From contig NC_079147.1 in assembly GCF_945859685.1 (NCBI RefSeq), positions 13,433,289 to 13,497,288 of the forward strand: a DNA stretch of 64,000 bases, given 5' to 3'. The translations under genes were made by a program, and so were the position numbers. The notes beneath the pieces were generated by a model that was not told the DNA's origin, ran no database searches, and saw only the letters and a program-made list of their open reading frames with translations. The stretch comes from Eupeodes corollae (lineage: Eukaryota > Arthropoda > Insecta > Diptera > Syrphidae). Shown here in pieces: positions 30,840 to 41,467 of this stretch. The stretch's first letter is position 1. Each line of letters begins with the position of its first letter.

Positions 30840-32660
30840 TCACGTGAAAATTGTATACCTAGTATTATCAGGTTCAAGTGAGATTTTTATTACAAGACGT
30901 ACATTATTTCAACATATGATGGAATCAGGTTACTTAACCTCGGCAATCCAATCTTCAAAATTAAAGGAATTAGTTGAAATTCGTACGAAATGTCCTGATC
31001 ATGCTAGGCCTATGTTACGAAAGCAAATTACATTTTTCATTTCCGATTGGCAAAAATATTGTAGAAAAGAGGAAAGGTTTCTTATTTTTAATAAGACTTG
31101 GCTTGACTCTGCAATTAGTTTCAAGAATTATGAAATTTCTGAGAAAAAAAAGGGTCGTCCTTGTAAAAGTTTCGGTGAAAAACTGAGGAATTAAGACAAA
31201 AACACTCAGCTGAAGAACTAATTTTTGCTGCTCAAATGAGTTTACGATCTTCAGGTCAAGTGGAAACATCTAAACTTGTGAAAGATTTGAGCACCAGTTC
31301 GCCCAAAAGAACTGCAAAATATAGGTTGGCGTACAAGAGTTTGAAGGCGCTAAGAAAAAACAGCTTTGTGGAAGAGAAGCTTTATCGATGTTTGTTAAAG
31401 CATAGCATCGTACGATTAAATGCTAAATCAAAGTTTCCGTCTTATAAAAAAAAACAACTCGCCAAAATAGAATGTTACCCCGCAAAAGAACATATTACGG
31501 TTACGGAGACTGTTGCTGATATCAAATGGCAGGTTTTACTTGAACATACTGTGAATAGGCTATTAGATGCTCAAAAGAAAGTTTTGGAAGTGCAAGAAAC
31601 GGATTTTTTAAATAATTTGAGTCTTATTTTTAAGTAGGGCTTGGACAGTTCAGCGCAGTCAGAATATAAACAACATAATTCTGATGCAAATTCTAAAGAT
31701 TGTAGTATCTTTATTGTGTCCTTAGTTCCTATTCGATTGATAACAAACAATCCAGTAGAAAATCAGCAACTTGTTATTTGACAAAATGAAAGGCCCTTCA
31801 TCAACACGGTACTGCAGGCCAATTAAGTTTATTTTCCAGCATGAAACAACAGAATTGGCAAAGAACGAAATGGAACTAATGCGCAAGCAAATTGAAGAGC
31901 TGCAAGAAGTCACATATACAATGAATAACATCGCAATACATGTAACAATTTACGGACTTACGTCCAAGGATTTTAATAACTTAGAAAAAGTATCCAATAC
32001 TCAAATTTTATAGAAACATCACGATTAGAATTCGAGTTATCTGTGCTGCATGCATGGATATACGTTTCTTCGAATGCTTGTTGCATCTTAGTTATAAACT
32101 ACCATTAATGAAGTGGCAAGCTCGTGGAGAGGATGTGAAAAAATTAGTTGCTGAGAGAAAAAAAAAATCTAAAGCAAATTTAAAATTGAGATGGGTTTGG
32201 TAGTCGATAAGCCAAAACCTGGCTTCGGAAGCAGTAACAACGGAAACACGGTTAGAAGATTTTTTAGTGATCCTAGGTTGGATATAAATGTTATCAAAAG
32301 GTTTAAAATTGATTTGCAGACTTTAGCTAGTACTTATGAAATCAATGTGGACAAGTTTCAACAATATGCCTTTGAAACTGCCAAACTGTTTGTGAAAAAG
32401 TATAATTTGTACCTAATGCCACCTACAATCCACAAAGTTTTGATTCATAGCTCAGCAATCATAGAACATGCGTTACTGCCAATAGGCCACCTTAGCGAGG
32501 AAGCACAGGAAGCACGCAACAAGAATTCAAAAAATATAGAGAAAGTTTCTCCCGCAAGATATCGCGTGTCAAAACAAATGAGGATATTTTGAATTTACTC
32601 CTCATTTCTTCTGAACCGTTTATTACAAGTTCTTCCGAAGCTGAATAATCATTTTTTTTT
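30840..32660 (+). pseudogene. Transib (RAG1-like) transposase relic, copy 2
   Basis: Nearly full-length protein in pieces. N-terminal domain: EIFITRRTLFQHMMESGYLT (30844-31194), ending EKKKGRPCKSF. Second piece (31236-31637): SLRSSGQVETSKLVKDLSTS, ending just before a stop that replaces Trp of the K-W-G-x-D block; the frame then reads GLDSSAQSEYKQ with the first catalytic Asp. Third piece: SSTRYCRPIKFIFQHETTEL (31795-31860). Fourth (32191-32592): GNTVRRFFSDPRLDINVIKR, HKVLIHSSAIIEHALLPIGH, then LSEEAQEARNK with the presumed catalytic Glu. A frameshift follows, then FKKYRESFSRKISRVKTNED. This last block aligns with the RAG1 E-S-G-N-K-L-F-R-R-F-R region. The second Asp block is deleted. Confidence 0.7.
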
Positions 32661-34135
32661 AAGTTAAATCTTTATTGTTAACACTTAAAGCCTTAGGATT
32701 GAATCTTTCTATTGATCAGGATAAAAAAAACAAGCTCAACAAATGTCCTAATCAAGTGGCGAGGAGTGTATATAAAAATATCAAGAGCAAGTATATATTT
32801 TTTTGATTTCTTTAACAAAAACAAAAAAAGAAACTGGTAAATATTATTGAAATCTTTCGAGAAACTTGTCAACAAAAGTGGGGTAGCAGCACACTTAAAG
32901 ATAATAAAGCTGATAACAAAAAAAAAGAAGAAACAAAAAAAAGCTGTTCAAAACAACCTTTTTGATTACTATTTGCTCAAAGCAAACAAACAAAAACTTT
33001 ATCAAAAGCATTCGAATTGTTTTAAATTAAAAATGAGAAGAAGAAACAAAATTAATTTTTGCTGATTTCAATTTTGTTTTTATACAACAGAAAATTCAGA
33101 TCACAGCTTATCAGGCACGTTTCGATATCAAAAGATAATAACCTAAATAAAATAATTCTTTTTGGATCAATAAAAAAAAGAAGAAAAACGTAAATTTCAA
33201 ATTGAATAATTTCAATCTATTTAAAATATTTCACTGAATCATCAAATTATTATTATTGAAGTACGAAACCAATTACCTAAGTACTCGAAGTAATTCATCT
33301 TTTCTCTAAATAATAATCAGAATCACCAATTTCAAAAGAGAGTAGGTATACAAATATACAAGAAATAATAATATACTTATGTACCATAAAAAAGAAATAA
33401 AAAAAGAAAAATAATTTTCCCTGATTTCAGATGGACACACAAAAAAATCTCCTTCTTAGCAAGACTTTTCAATATCAGAAAAAAGCCTATTTTATTATTT
33501 AATAAAATCTGAAAGGCAAAAACCCCCAAATGAAAAAAGAATCCCTCTCTAAGTTGCCCACAATGAATGGAATGGAAAACCTAAAATTGTTGAATCACAG
33601 AAACAACAACAAAAATAAAAAATAAAATAACTATTCGAGTTGAGAATATTTCTCAAGGTTTTTCTTCGACCATGGTACTGCTACTGCTGCTGTTGCAACT
33701 ATCTTTTTTTTTCTTATTTTCATTCGAATTTGTTTGCACATTTTGCAAACAAGCTACGATTTTCATTTGTACTTCACGTTTTTCCCCCACTCTTAATGAT
33801 GATTATGGCTCCATAGTCCACACCCCACCCTTATTCCGGTAGAAACTATCAGTGACCATGTGAAACTGTGAGTAACTCGCTCACTGATAGAATAAACGAA
33901 TTTACAGTAGAATCTCTGATTTCTAACATCATTCATCATGCCTTGGAAACTTTATAAGTATTCACTCGTATAGAACTTAAATAAATTAATCAAAACCCAA
34001 GATTACTAAAACACTCTCCAGCTGTCCAGCAGTCCTAGGATGTGAAAATAAAAGCCTCTAGAACTCTTAATAAAAATATAGCTCTTAAAGAACACATTAA
34101 TTCCATTACAAAAATCTCAAGCTATGGATGAAATA
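32661..34135. other. AT-rich, A-run dominated sequence
   Basis: No supported gene. Long A-rich stretches with aaagaaaaa words from 32880 to 33620. At 33905 cagtagaatctctgatttc resembles a pogo-type end, with no partner found. Confidence 0.5.
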
Positions 34136-35315
34136 CGAGTTCTGTTTTAAAAAGTAACCGGAATTTTTAAATTTCGCGGGTCTGAAGAGTTAGATGCCCC
34201 TAAAGTATGATGCAATTTACAGCTATTTTCAGTGTTTACTTTGTCTGTGGAAGTCGCTAAGGTTCGACGTGTTTTTATAAGCTCGGTGATTTTTGCTTGT
34301 TTAAAAAATGGAAGAATTAAAGAATCAAATAATTTGTATTAAATTTTGCGTTTTAAGTGAAATAAATTGTAAAAAAAAACAAGTGTTTACGAGTGGTGTT
34401 AGCAATTCCAAGATGGCTGCGAACACGTTGAAGATGAGAAACGCTTCGGTCGACCCAGCACGTCAATAATCGTTGAAAATTCGATAAAAAGTGGAAAAAA
34501 TGGTTATGAATGATCCGAATTGCCGAATCGCAATTAGAGAAGCTGCTGATGAAGTTGGCATATCATTTGGCTCATCTCATAACATTTTTTCAAATGTTTT
34601 GGGCATGAAACGAGTGGCAGCAAAATTCATTCCAAAAGTGCTGAATTTTGACCAAAATAACAATCACAGAGGCATCGCCCAGGAGCTATTAACTGACGTC
34701 AACGACGATCCAAGTTTGGTGGAAAGGGTCATAACTGGTGATGAAACATGGGTGTACGGCTATGATGTCGAAACCAAAGCACAACCGTCCGCATGGAAGC
34801 ATCCAAAGCACGTCAAGTTCGATCGAATGTGAAGGTTTTGCTTACTGTTTTCTTCGATTATAATGGCATTGTGCATCAAGAGTTCTTACCACAAGGTCGA
34901 CAGCTAAGAAGGACGTTTGCTTGAAGCAATCTGGAAAAAACGCTTGGATTTATGTAAAAGCAATTGATGGCTATTCGTAATTTTCAGGCCAAAAACAATA
35001 CCGTTGTCATACCCGAACCCACATATTCACCAAATATGGCTCCGTGTGACTTTTTCCTTTTTCCAAAGTTGAATAGGCCTATGAAAGGACGGCGTTTTTC
35101 CTCGATTGAAGAAATAAAGGCCGAATCGCTGAGAATGCTTAAGGACATATCGAAAACTGAATATCAAGAGTGCTTCGAAGATTGGAAAAAACGCTGGCAT
35201 AAGTGTATTATATGGGGGGGGGGGGTTACTACTTTGAAGGAAACCACATCGATGTAAACGAATAAGTAAATATTTTTTTTACGAAACTTCCGGGTACTTT
35301 TTGAACAGACCTCGC
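34136..35315 (+). mobile_element. Mariner element, plus strand
   Basis: The left end (cgagttctgttttaaaaagt then aaccggaa, from 34136) and the reverse complement of the right end (CGAGGTCTGTTCAAAAAGTA then CCCGGAA, from 35315) are inverted repeats of about 27 bp with a few mismatches. The enclosed 1.18 kb carries a broken mariner transposase. TA dinucleotides lie near both ends (left adjacent, right separated by three bases). Confidence 0.75.
34309..35257 (+). pseudogene. Mariner (DD34D-type) transposase, broken
   Basis: Start MEELKNQIICIKFC at 34309, then HTH remnants (VYEW, RFGRPSTS region). The ORF 34491-34832 contains IAIREAADEVGISFGSSHNI, MKRVAAKFIPKVLNFDQNNN and VITGDETWVYGYDVETKAQP, where GDETW holds the first catalytic Asp. 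After a frameshift the ORF 34964-35257 gives PTYSPNMAPCDFFLFPKLNR, with the third catalytic Asp in CDFF, and the C-terminal EDWKKRWHKCI. The second Asp block (HHDNAPAH in the family) is deleted near 34945. A GGGGGGGGGG run at 35215 adds a frameshift. Inactive. Confidence 0.78.
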
Positions 35316-35324
35316 CCTACCAAT

Positions 35325-36310
35325 TCAGCGCAAAGAACAGTTCCTAGTTTAGATGGAACCACACTTATCAAATCGAGCTAAATACATAGGAGTTATCCTA
35401 GATTGAAAGCTGAGCTTGGTGTCCATCTACTTTGGAGAGATGCAAGAAAGCTCAGATCGCATTCTACTGATGCATTAGAATTATCTGTAGAAACTAGTGA
35501 CAAAATCATACCGTCGATATACACTGCAATCCCCAGGCAAGCGATGAGGACCACTCTCACTGTAGAAATTAAAACAATACTCAATCTTTTACTTTATTAA
35601 AAGAAAACCGCTGCAAAACAGTCCTAAACGGCTAAACCAGACCAGTTTGTAAAAAACCAACCACATCGAACGAATGCGCAATATTCAACACATAAGTAAG
35701 TCGACAATATCCATATATGTATATATACTGACGGCTCGGAAACGGATGCTGGAGTAGGTCCATTGACAGCCAAACAGCAATAAAATCGATTTCTCCCACA
35801 GTAATCAAATCGAAGCTTGTAAAATACTGTCGCCTTACAGCATAACATTAGACTCTGCTGGGTACCAGAGAGTTGATGAGCTGGCGAGGACAAGTTAAAC
35901 TATGGATCAATCTCACATAGACTCAAGTTTATACACCGCATCCTGTGAACGAAAACTTATTATTGGAAACAATATACTTCAAAAACCAATGAAATATGAG
36001 AAAGCCGCGAAAACTGCGGTACAGCCAGGATATTATGGCGCAAAGTCGACAAAAACAGATACCGTTCGATATGCACCTAGACGATTGCTTGTGACCAGTG
36101 ATTAGTAAGAGCAGGAAGATACAGCCCACTTCTTATGTCACTATCCAGCAAACAAACTTTTATGCAGACTCTTTCATTCATCATTTTGAAAAACAGGTAG
36201 ACAATTCTGGAAACCGCCTAATATATTTATCAAAGCCACTAAAATGGCTAGAACAGGACATCATAGGTTCTTATATTTTATTTTCAGCGAAGTTTAATAT
36301 TTCAAGGTAT
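35325..36310 (+). pseudogene. RNase-H-type LINE ORF2 C-terminal relic
   Basis: Frames give a thumb (KYIGVILD-like, 35380-35400), IYTDGSETDAGVG (RNase H start, 35722-35760), IRLCWVPES (about 35845-35872) and VDELARTS (35873-35896, the end of RNase H). Then EQEDTAHFLCHYPANKL (36109-36160) is the zinc-knuckle end. The mariner at 34136 lies just upstream and may be inserted in this LINE. Confidence 0.6.
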
Positions 36311-36689
36311 CACAAGGGATCACAATAGAAGTTTTCTACATCTGAAAATATGCTTCCAACGATACCACTACCACAATCATTTCGTGGGCACATTCTATTT
36401 GGTTGTATTGATTTCATAAAAGTTCATTCTCGGGATAAGTGAAATCAAGGTGATGGCTCTAATGAAAACTCGAAAAGTGACAGTGAACTTGAAGTTAAAT
36501 TTTAAAAACTAAAATACACATCTTCAATTTACCCGACTTAAATGTCAAACTCTGGCTTTGTCATTAAGTGCCAAAAATCTAAGCGTTTCAAAACTGGAAA
36601 CTACATATTGAAAAATTGGTTAATAAAACTTAAGTGAATAACCGTGATAAAAGAGATTTTGTCATTTGCATAGAAGGTTAAACAAATAG
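36311..36689. other. Unassigned spacer
   Basis: No coding motif; may be LINE 3' untranslated sequence. Confidence 0.35.
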
Positions 36690-37410
36690 TATATGTGGGC
36701 TCTACAGATATGTACCCTAGGTGTTATTCTGAAATTCCTACCAACCAAGATGCATATTATTAAATGTCTAGTATCGTGCAAACCCCTAGGACTTAAGAAA
36801 TCCAAATTGCAGTTTTCCAAACCTTACGGTCATAGGGATATCACAAAACTGATTTCATCAGACATTTTAATTTTAACAAGGACCCACAACTACACCCTTA
36901 CATTGAGCATGAGTAAGGATTTCAAAGCCATTGTTTCAACCAGAATACATTGGGAGAAATGCATGGCTCGAAAGACTTCAATATACCTATCTTTACAGAT
37001 GGGTCAAAAATGGAAAGCGGTGTGGTGGTTTTTTGCCAGTTTTTTTTGTAAATAACCACGAGCGATAAGAGAAGCATATAAAGTTCCCAAAACGTACTCA
37101 GGGCAAAACAGAAATAGCCAGTTACAGAAACGTCTGCTAAAGTTGTAAATTCTTTATCAATGTTGAGCCGATCTACACAGTCTGAACATTAAGATCTAGG
37201 TCACTCTTGTTTGGATTCCAGTTAATGAATTTGCCCTTCAGAGCCCTCTTGTTTATTTAGCCAGAATCACTGCAATCTGTATGGGAAACTGGCCTATAGA
37301 AGAACATTCAGCAAAGGTTGAATGTTCAATATTTATAAAGATCTTCTTTTTCTTCTCGAAACTGGATTTAGAAAATGATACCAACTTCCGAAGAATAAAT
37401 CTTCTAAAAT
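36690..37410 (+). pseudogene. RNase-H-type LINE relic, second copy
   Basis: SKPYGHRDITKLISSDILIL, then YTLTLSMSKDFKAIVSTRIH (36815-36950), a shifted frame with IPIFTDGSKMESGV (36978-37025, RNase H start), VTLVWIPVNEF (37202-37234, RNase H end) and MGNWPIEEHSAKVEC (37280-37325). The last block matches CTGHWPIGEHATKL of the minus-strand relic at 16292, so these are one family in opposite orientations. Confidence 0.6.
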
Positions 37411-38038
37411 GGAAATAGCTCGTAGAAATTCAAGATTCGGAGCTAATCAGTTTCGATTAAGTTCAAAAGTTTTAACAAAGTCAAACTAGTGTAACGTAAC
37501 TTCGAGCGTAAATAAAATAGAACGCTTTACTTAGTTCGACATGTTTGTTGAGTCTGTGGCCAATGAAACAAATTATAGAATTCTAATTTTCATTTTAATT
37601 TTTTCATTTCAAATAGCTCCTTCCTGATAAAAGAGAATCAACTGTATAGTCCATTTTGTAAACTGATTTCTACTACTACTACCAATGCCACTATTGCCAA
37701 ACCAAACCACACAAAACTATCAATGCCTAATATAGGTATGTACCTATGTATGTACCTATGTACAAATGTCCAACTTTTGTTGAATGAACCGGAATGACGT
37801 CATACGAAAAACAAAAACAAAAAAACACTAAAAAAGTATCTGTAGTACAGTAGATTCTTGATTACACCACAAACAGCAATATTGGCAATGGTAAGTAAAC
37901 TGGACTAAGACTCTGTAACAGCTGTCATTACCAAAATACTTGTTTAAATTTAAGAAGAAACAAGATTAAAACAAAAGGAGAAACATTCAATATCAAATTT
38001 AAGAGATATGTAATTATTTAGGTCGGTAGGTAGGTACC
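37411..38038. other. Unassigned AT-rich stretch
   Basis: No supported feature. A short gtatgtacctatgtatgtac repeat lies at 37737-37760. Confidence 0.5.
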
Positions 38039-38838
38039 TACAGATATGGACAAAATAATAGGAACATTACTTAATTTTGTTGGTATAATGGTTTTTTCTT
38101 TTGATTACATACATAAGTTACTTTAAAGAAAAGCTAAGTTTAAGTAACAATAAGCAACTTGTCAAATTATTCAATTAAGATTGGTCCAAATAATTGAAAC
38201 ATTTACATATGTTTGGTTTAAAATGTAACATTTTTGGTACAATTTTTCATTAAAAATTAATTTTTAAATATCTTACGAGTATTCTTTAAGCATTTCAGCT
38301 AGCAATAGAAGCTGCGAAACACTGTCTTAAGTCAGTAAATTGATTGTATGACTTCTTAATAGATGTTTTTATATAAGAGAGATCACAAAAGAAAGAATGT
38401 TAATTAATTTCGATGTTCAAATGGTAGACATGTGCATTCAAGAGGACACTAGCGTCTACAGGTTTTTCTCAAAACCTACCTCTGTCTATCAACTCCTACT
38501 CTCACTTCCATGCGGTGAACATCGGGTGCCTAGTACCTCAACTGGAGATTGGGTTCTAACCACAGTGGAAAGTTGGTGGGGGCAGCAAACGATAGAGGGG
38601 GAGAGGTGTTTCCACTAAAGCACTTATCCTTATCCAGAAGGCAGCGGACGAATTCTCGAGATGGAATCAACGGTGGCGTCTACAGTTCCAGGAAGGTTGA
38701 ACTACTTTGTGAACATCTTTTAGGGCTTCTGCGACTTATTCGAAGCCCAGACGTTGGAGTTATATTAAGGATGGGACCCTTCAGGTTGGGGGTTGTACCG
38801 TCGGGGTGACTTCCTGGCCACGTAAACAATACCTTTAG

Positions 38839-39135
38839 TTGCGAAGCACCAACAAGCATCGGATACGGACGGATTCACTGTTGACAACCCACGCAAAAAA
38901 AAATAAGGATAAAGAACTTCGGATCTGTACGTGGAATTTTAGGTCCCTTAATAGACCATCTGCAGCCGAACAATTAGCGGAAGCCCTAAACTGCTGCGAG
39001 GCAGATATTACCGCCATCCAAGAAGTGCAAAGGGATGGACCGGGAAAACGCAAACTAAAAGACTGCGATATCTACTACGGCGACTGCTACGGATACGGAT
39101 ATCCGGATCCAAGCCAAAACAAGGAAGTACTGTGA
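38839..39135 (+). pseudogene. LINE endonuclease N-terminus
   Basis: After a basic start the frame reads LRICTWNFRSLNRPSAAEQL (TWN, first catalytic Asn region), CCEADITAIQEVQRDGPGKR (QE, the metal-binding Glu) and YGDCYGYGYPDPSQNKEVL. This is the beginning of an apurinic-type endonuclease of the 'craniofacial development protein 2-like' group. The frame stops at 39133 and the middle of the domain (the GDFNA and H-x-D blocks) is deleted: the next sequence already matches the linker (RFHVRRLQSQETAMSFSDRV). Not functional. Confidence 0.75.
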
Positions 39136-39660
39136 GAAGATTCCACGTTAGACGGCTACAATCGCAAGAGACTGCCATGTCCTTTTCCGATCGAGTCTCT
39201 AATAACCTCTTAAGGAGTTCTTAGCTCCCTGCATTAAGCATTGAAAACCAGTGGCAACATTGCCTTGCAGCCATCAGAGATGCCGCCTCTGAAGTGCTAG
39301 GTTTTACGACGAATGCCAGCAAGCGCATGCAGCGAAACAACAGACATAGAAAACAGAAGGACCAGAGCTGCTCGCGAGCTCTACGAGCAGAAGAGGAGAG
39401 AGGAACACCGGTTTCTAAGACGGAAAAAAAGAGAGCATGAAAAGCTCGCGATCGAGGAGATAGAGGGATGTCACAACAGGAATGCGGGTCGTAAATTTTA
39501 CCAAAAGGTAAAAAATAACCTCCCAAGGGTACCAGCCACGAACCGAAGCCTGTAAAGACGATCAGGGGAACATCGTAGTAGAACCGCAGTCGATGCTGAG
39601 AATATGGAAAGATCACTTCTCTAAATGATATAACAGCGATGACGAACCAAATTCCGCTGG
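39136..39660 (+). pseudogene. LINE ORF2 linker
   Basis: ENQWQHCLAAIRDAASEVLG (39244-39303) aligns with ENQWEHCQDAIREAASDVLG of copy A. Then RTRAARELYEQKRREEHRFL and RRKKREHEKLAIEEIEG (39357-39470) form the basic linker, followed by KVKNNLPRVP. Several frame changes. Confidence 0.7.
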
Positions 39661-41060
39661 GAGATAGAACCACTCACCTCGGCGACGCAGATTAACAATT
39701 CCACCTACCCGACCTTGAAGAAGTGAAGATAGCTATATCTAAACTGAACTCAAACAAAGCTGCTGGAGCTGACGGCATCGCTGCCGAACTATTTAAAGCA
39801 GCAGGCGATGACTTGGTAGGGAGCATGCACCAACTCATCTTCAAAATATGGTCGGAAGAAAGCATGCCCGATGAGTGGAATCTCAGCATAGTTTGCCCAA
39901 TACATAAAAAAGGAGACCCTCTAAATTGCACCAACTACAGAGCCATCAGTCTCCTTAACATTGCATATAAGATCCTTTCTGACGTATTATATGAAAGTTT
40001 GAAGCCGTTCGTAAACAACCTGATAGGTCCTTATCAGTGTGGCTTCAGACCAGGAAAGTCCACTATCGACCAAATATTCACAATACGGCATAGATCTTGA
40101 AAAAAACCCAGGAGCTTCAAATCGACGCCAACCATCTCTTTATCGATTTTAAAGCCGCGTATACGACAGCATCCATAGCGAAGAGCTCTACAGAGCAATG
40201 TCTAGTTTTGACATCCCTGTCAAACTTATCCGTTTGTGCAGAATGAAGATGCAGGAAAAGATCTTACCGATGCATTTGATGTCAAAAAAGGTTTAAGACA
40301 AGGCGATGCACTGTCGTGCGACTTCTTTAACATCGTTCTGGAAAGAATTGTCCATCCAATTACACGGATACGCAGATGATATTGACATAATTGGAAGGTC
40401 AAAGCGTGATGTCAGTGGAGCGTTTTTGAGCATTGCGACGGAAGCCAAGGACATTGAACAACGACGTTTTGGACAAAACGTCACCATGGACAGCTATAAC
40501 GTTGAGGTAATTAAGGACTTTGTCTACCTAGGCACCGCTATAAACACAGACAACGGCTCCAGTGCTGAAATCAAACGAAGAATAACTCTTGCAAATCGCT
40601 GCTTCTTTTAACTTAGAAGGCAATTGAGAAGTAAAGTCCTCCCTCGAGCATTTAAAAACTATCTATAAGACACTCATCATCCCGGTTCTCATCTATGGCG
40701 CTGAGGCCTGGACCATGTCAAAGAAAGATGAGAACTTCGAGGGAAAAATTATTCGAGTGATTTTTGGAGGGGAAAATATAACGACGAACTGTAGGGCTGT
40801 AAAGCGACACTGACCTAGTTAGCAGAATTAAAGTCCAACGTCTTAGATGGCTAGAGTGAATGGACATCAACGTTCCAGCCCGGAAGGTCTTCGAATCCAA
40901 TCCCGAGGAACGGCGCAGTAGAGGAAGACCGCGAATCAGATGGCGCACTCAGGTGAGTGAAGGCCTCAACCAACTTGGCGTGCGAAACTGGAGACAGCTA
41001 GCTAGGGACCGATCTGGCTGAAGACGCATGTTGGTTAAGGCCCCCAACAGTAGCACCACC
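39661..41060 (+). pseudogene. LINE reverse transcriptase and C-terminal domain
   Basis: The frame 39723-40100 has KLNSNKAAGADGIAAELFKA (fingers), WSEESMPDEWNLSIVCPIHK, NYRAISLLNIAYKILSDVLY and GPYQCGFRPGKSTIDQIFTI. After breaks, DVKKGLRQGDALSCDFFNIV (40278-40340, motif B) and LHGYADDIDIIGRSKRDVSG (40360-40420, motif C, YADD intact), then FGQNVTMDSYNVEVIKDFVY. The C-terminal end has NWRQLARDRSG-like codons (40990-41020). Motif A lies in LFIDFKAAYT-like codons near 40140-40165. Stops at 40098 and 40609 and frameshifts inactivate it. Confidence 0.8.
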
Positions 41061-41085
41061 TCCACAGTAAGTAAGTAAGTAAGTA

Positions 41086-41318
41086 GAAGCAACAGTCTGT
41101 TGAGAACAATGACCCAGTGTCTTACAACTCTCAACCATTCCTGTGTGTGAGTAATGTTATCCGGAATGCAATGGACCTACTTAGCTTAAGAGCACTTTTC
41201 ATGACAAGAGTTTTTCTTGGAGGATTTGCCAATTCCTCGCAAAGGCACAGGAAGAGATTCCACCCAAGACCTCTGGCATTACAGCCCTACGCACTAACCA
41301 CCATGCATGTTACTACAA
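41086..41318 (-). mobile_element. tRNA-derived SINE, copy 4
   Basis: Minus strand: AACATGCATGGTGGTTAGTG (decayed A box), CGTAGGGCTGTAATGCC, GAGGTCTTGGGTGGAATC (decayed B box), a shortened body, then GGAATGGTTGAGAGTTGTAA and GTTCTCAACAGACTGTTGC at the 3' end. The 3' end directly meets the (TAAG)n tail of LINE copy B in opposite orientation. Confidence 0.75.
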
Positions 41319-41467
41319 ATGGGTACCAACATTTTAACAACCAATATTACTTTTTCAAAATCAATATTAATTGTTTAAATTTAAGATTTTGTCCATAAGT
41401 CCATAAGCGCTACAGAAATAATGACCAAAAAATAAGTTGTGTTCCCATTATTTTGCTCATAGCTGTG

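Larger units (their letters stand above)
38412..41087 (+). mobile_element. RTE-like LINE (copy B), most complete copy
   Basis: The 5' leader matches copy A (gatgttcaaatggtagacat, cctcaactggagattgggtt, gagatggaatcaacggtggc). It is followed by endonuclease N-terminus, linker, RT and C-terminal region. The 3' end is agtagcaccacctccacagt then (aagt)4. No target duplication could be identified, because the 3' end abuts the SINE directly. Confidence 0.82.
38041..41467. mobile_element. Tc1-type MITE shell containing a LINE and a SINE
   Basis: The left end TA|cagatatggacaaaataatagg (38041) and the reverse complement of the right end (TACACAGCTATGAGCAAAAT then AATGGGAACA, from 41469) form inverted repeats of about 28 bp with TA at both outer edges. 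After removing the LINE (38412-41087) and SINE (41086-41318) only about 520 bp of noncoding shell remains. The same terminal repeat appears at 18330-18356 beside a Tc1 transposase relic, so this shell is probably a nonautonomous Tc1 derivative. Confidence 0.6.

Noticed and set aside
33905..33925. pogo/Tigger-like terminus cagtagaatctctgatttc, with similar strings at 3530 and 37850
   Set aside because: No inverted partner or target duplication could be found for any of the three, so they were not called as elements.
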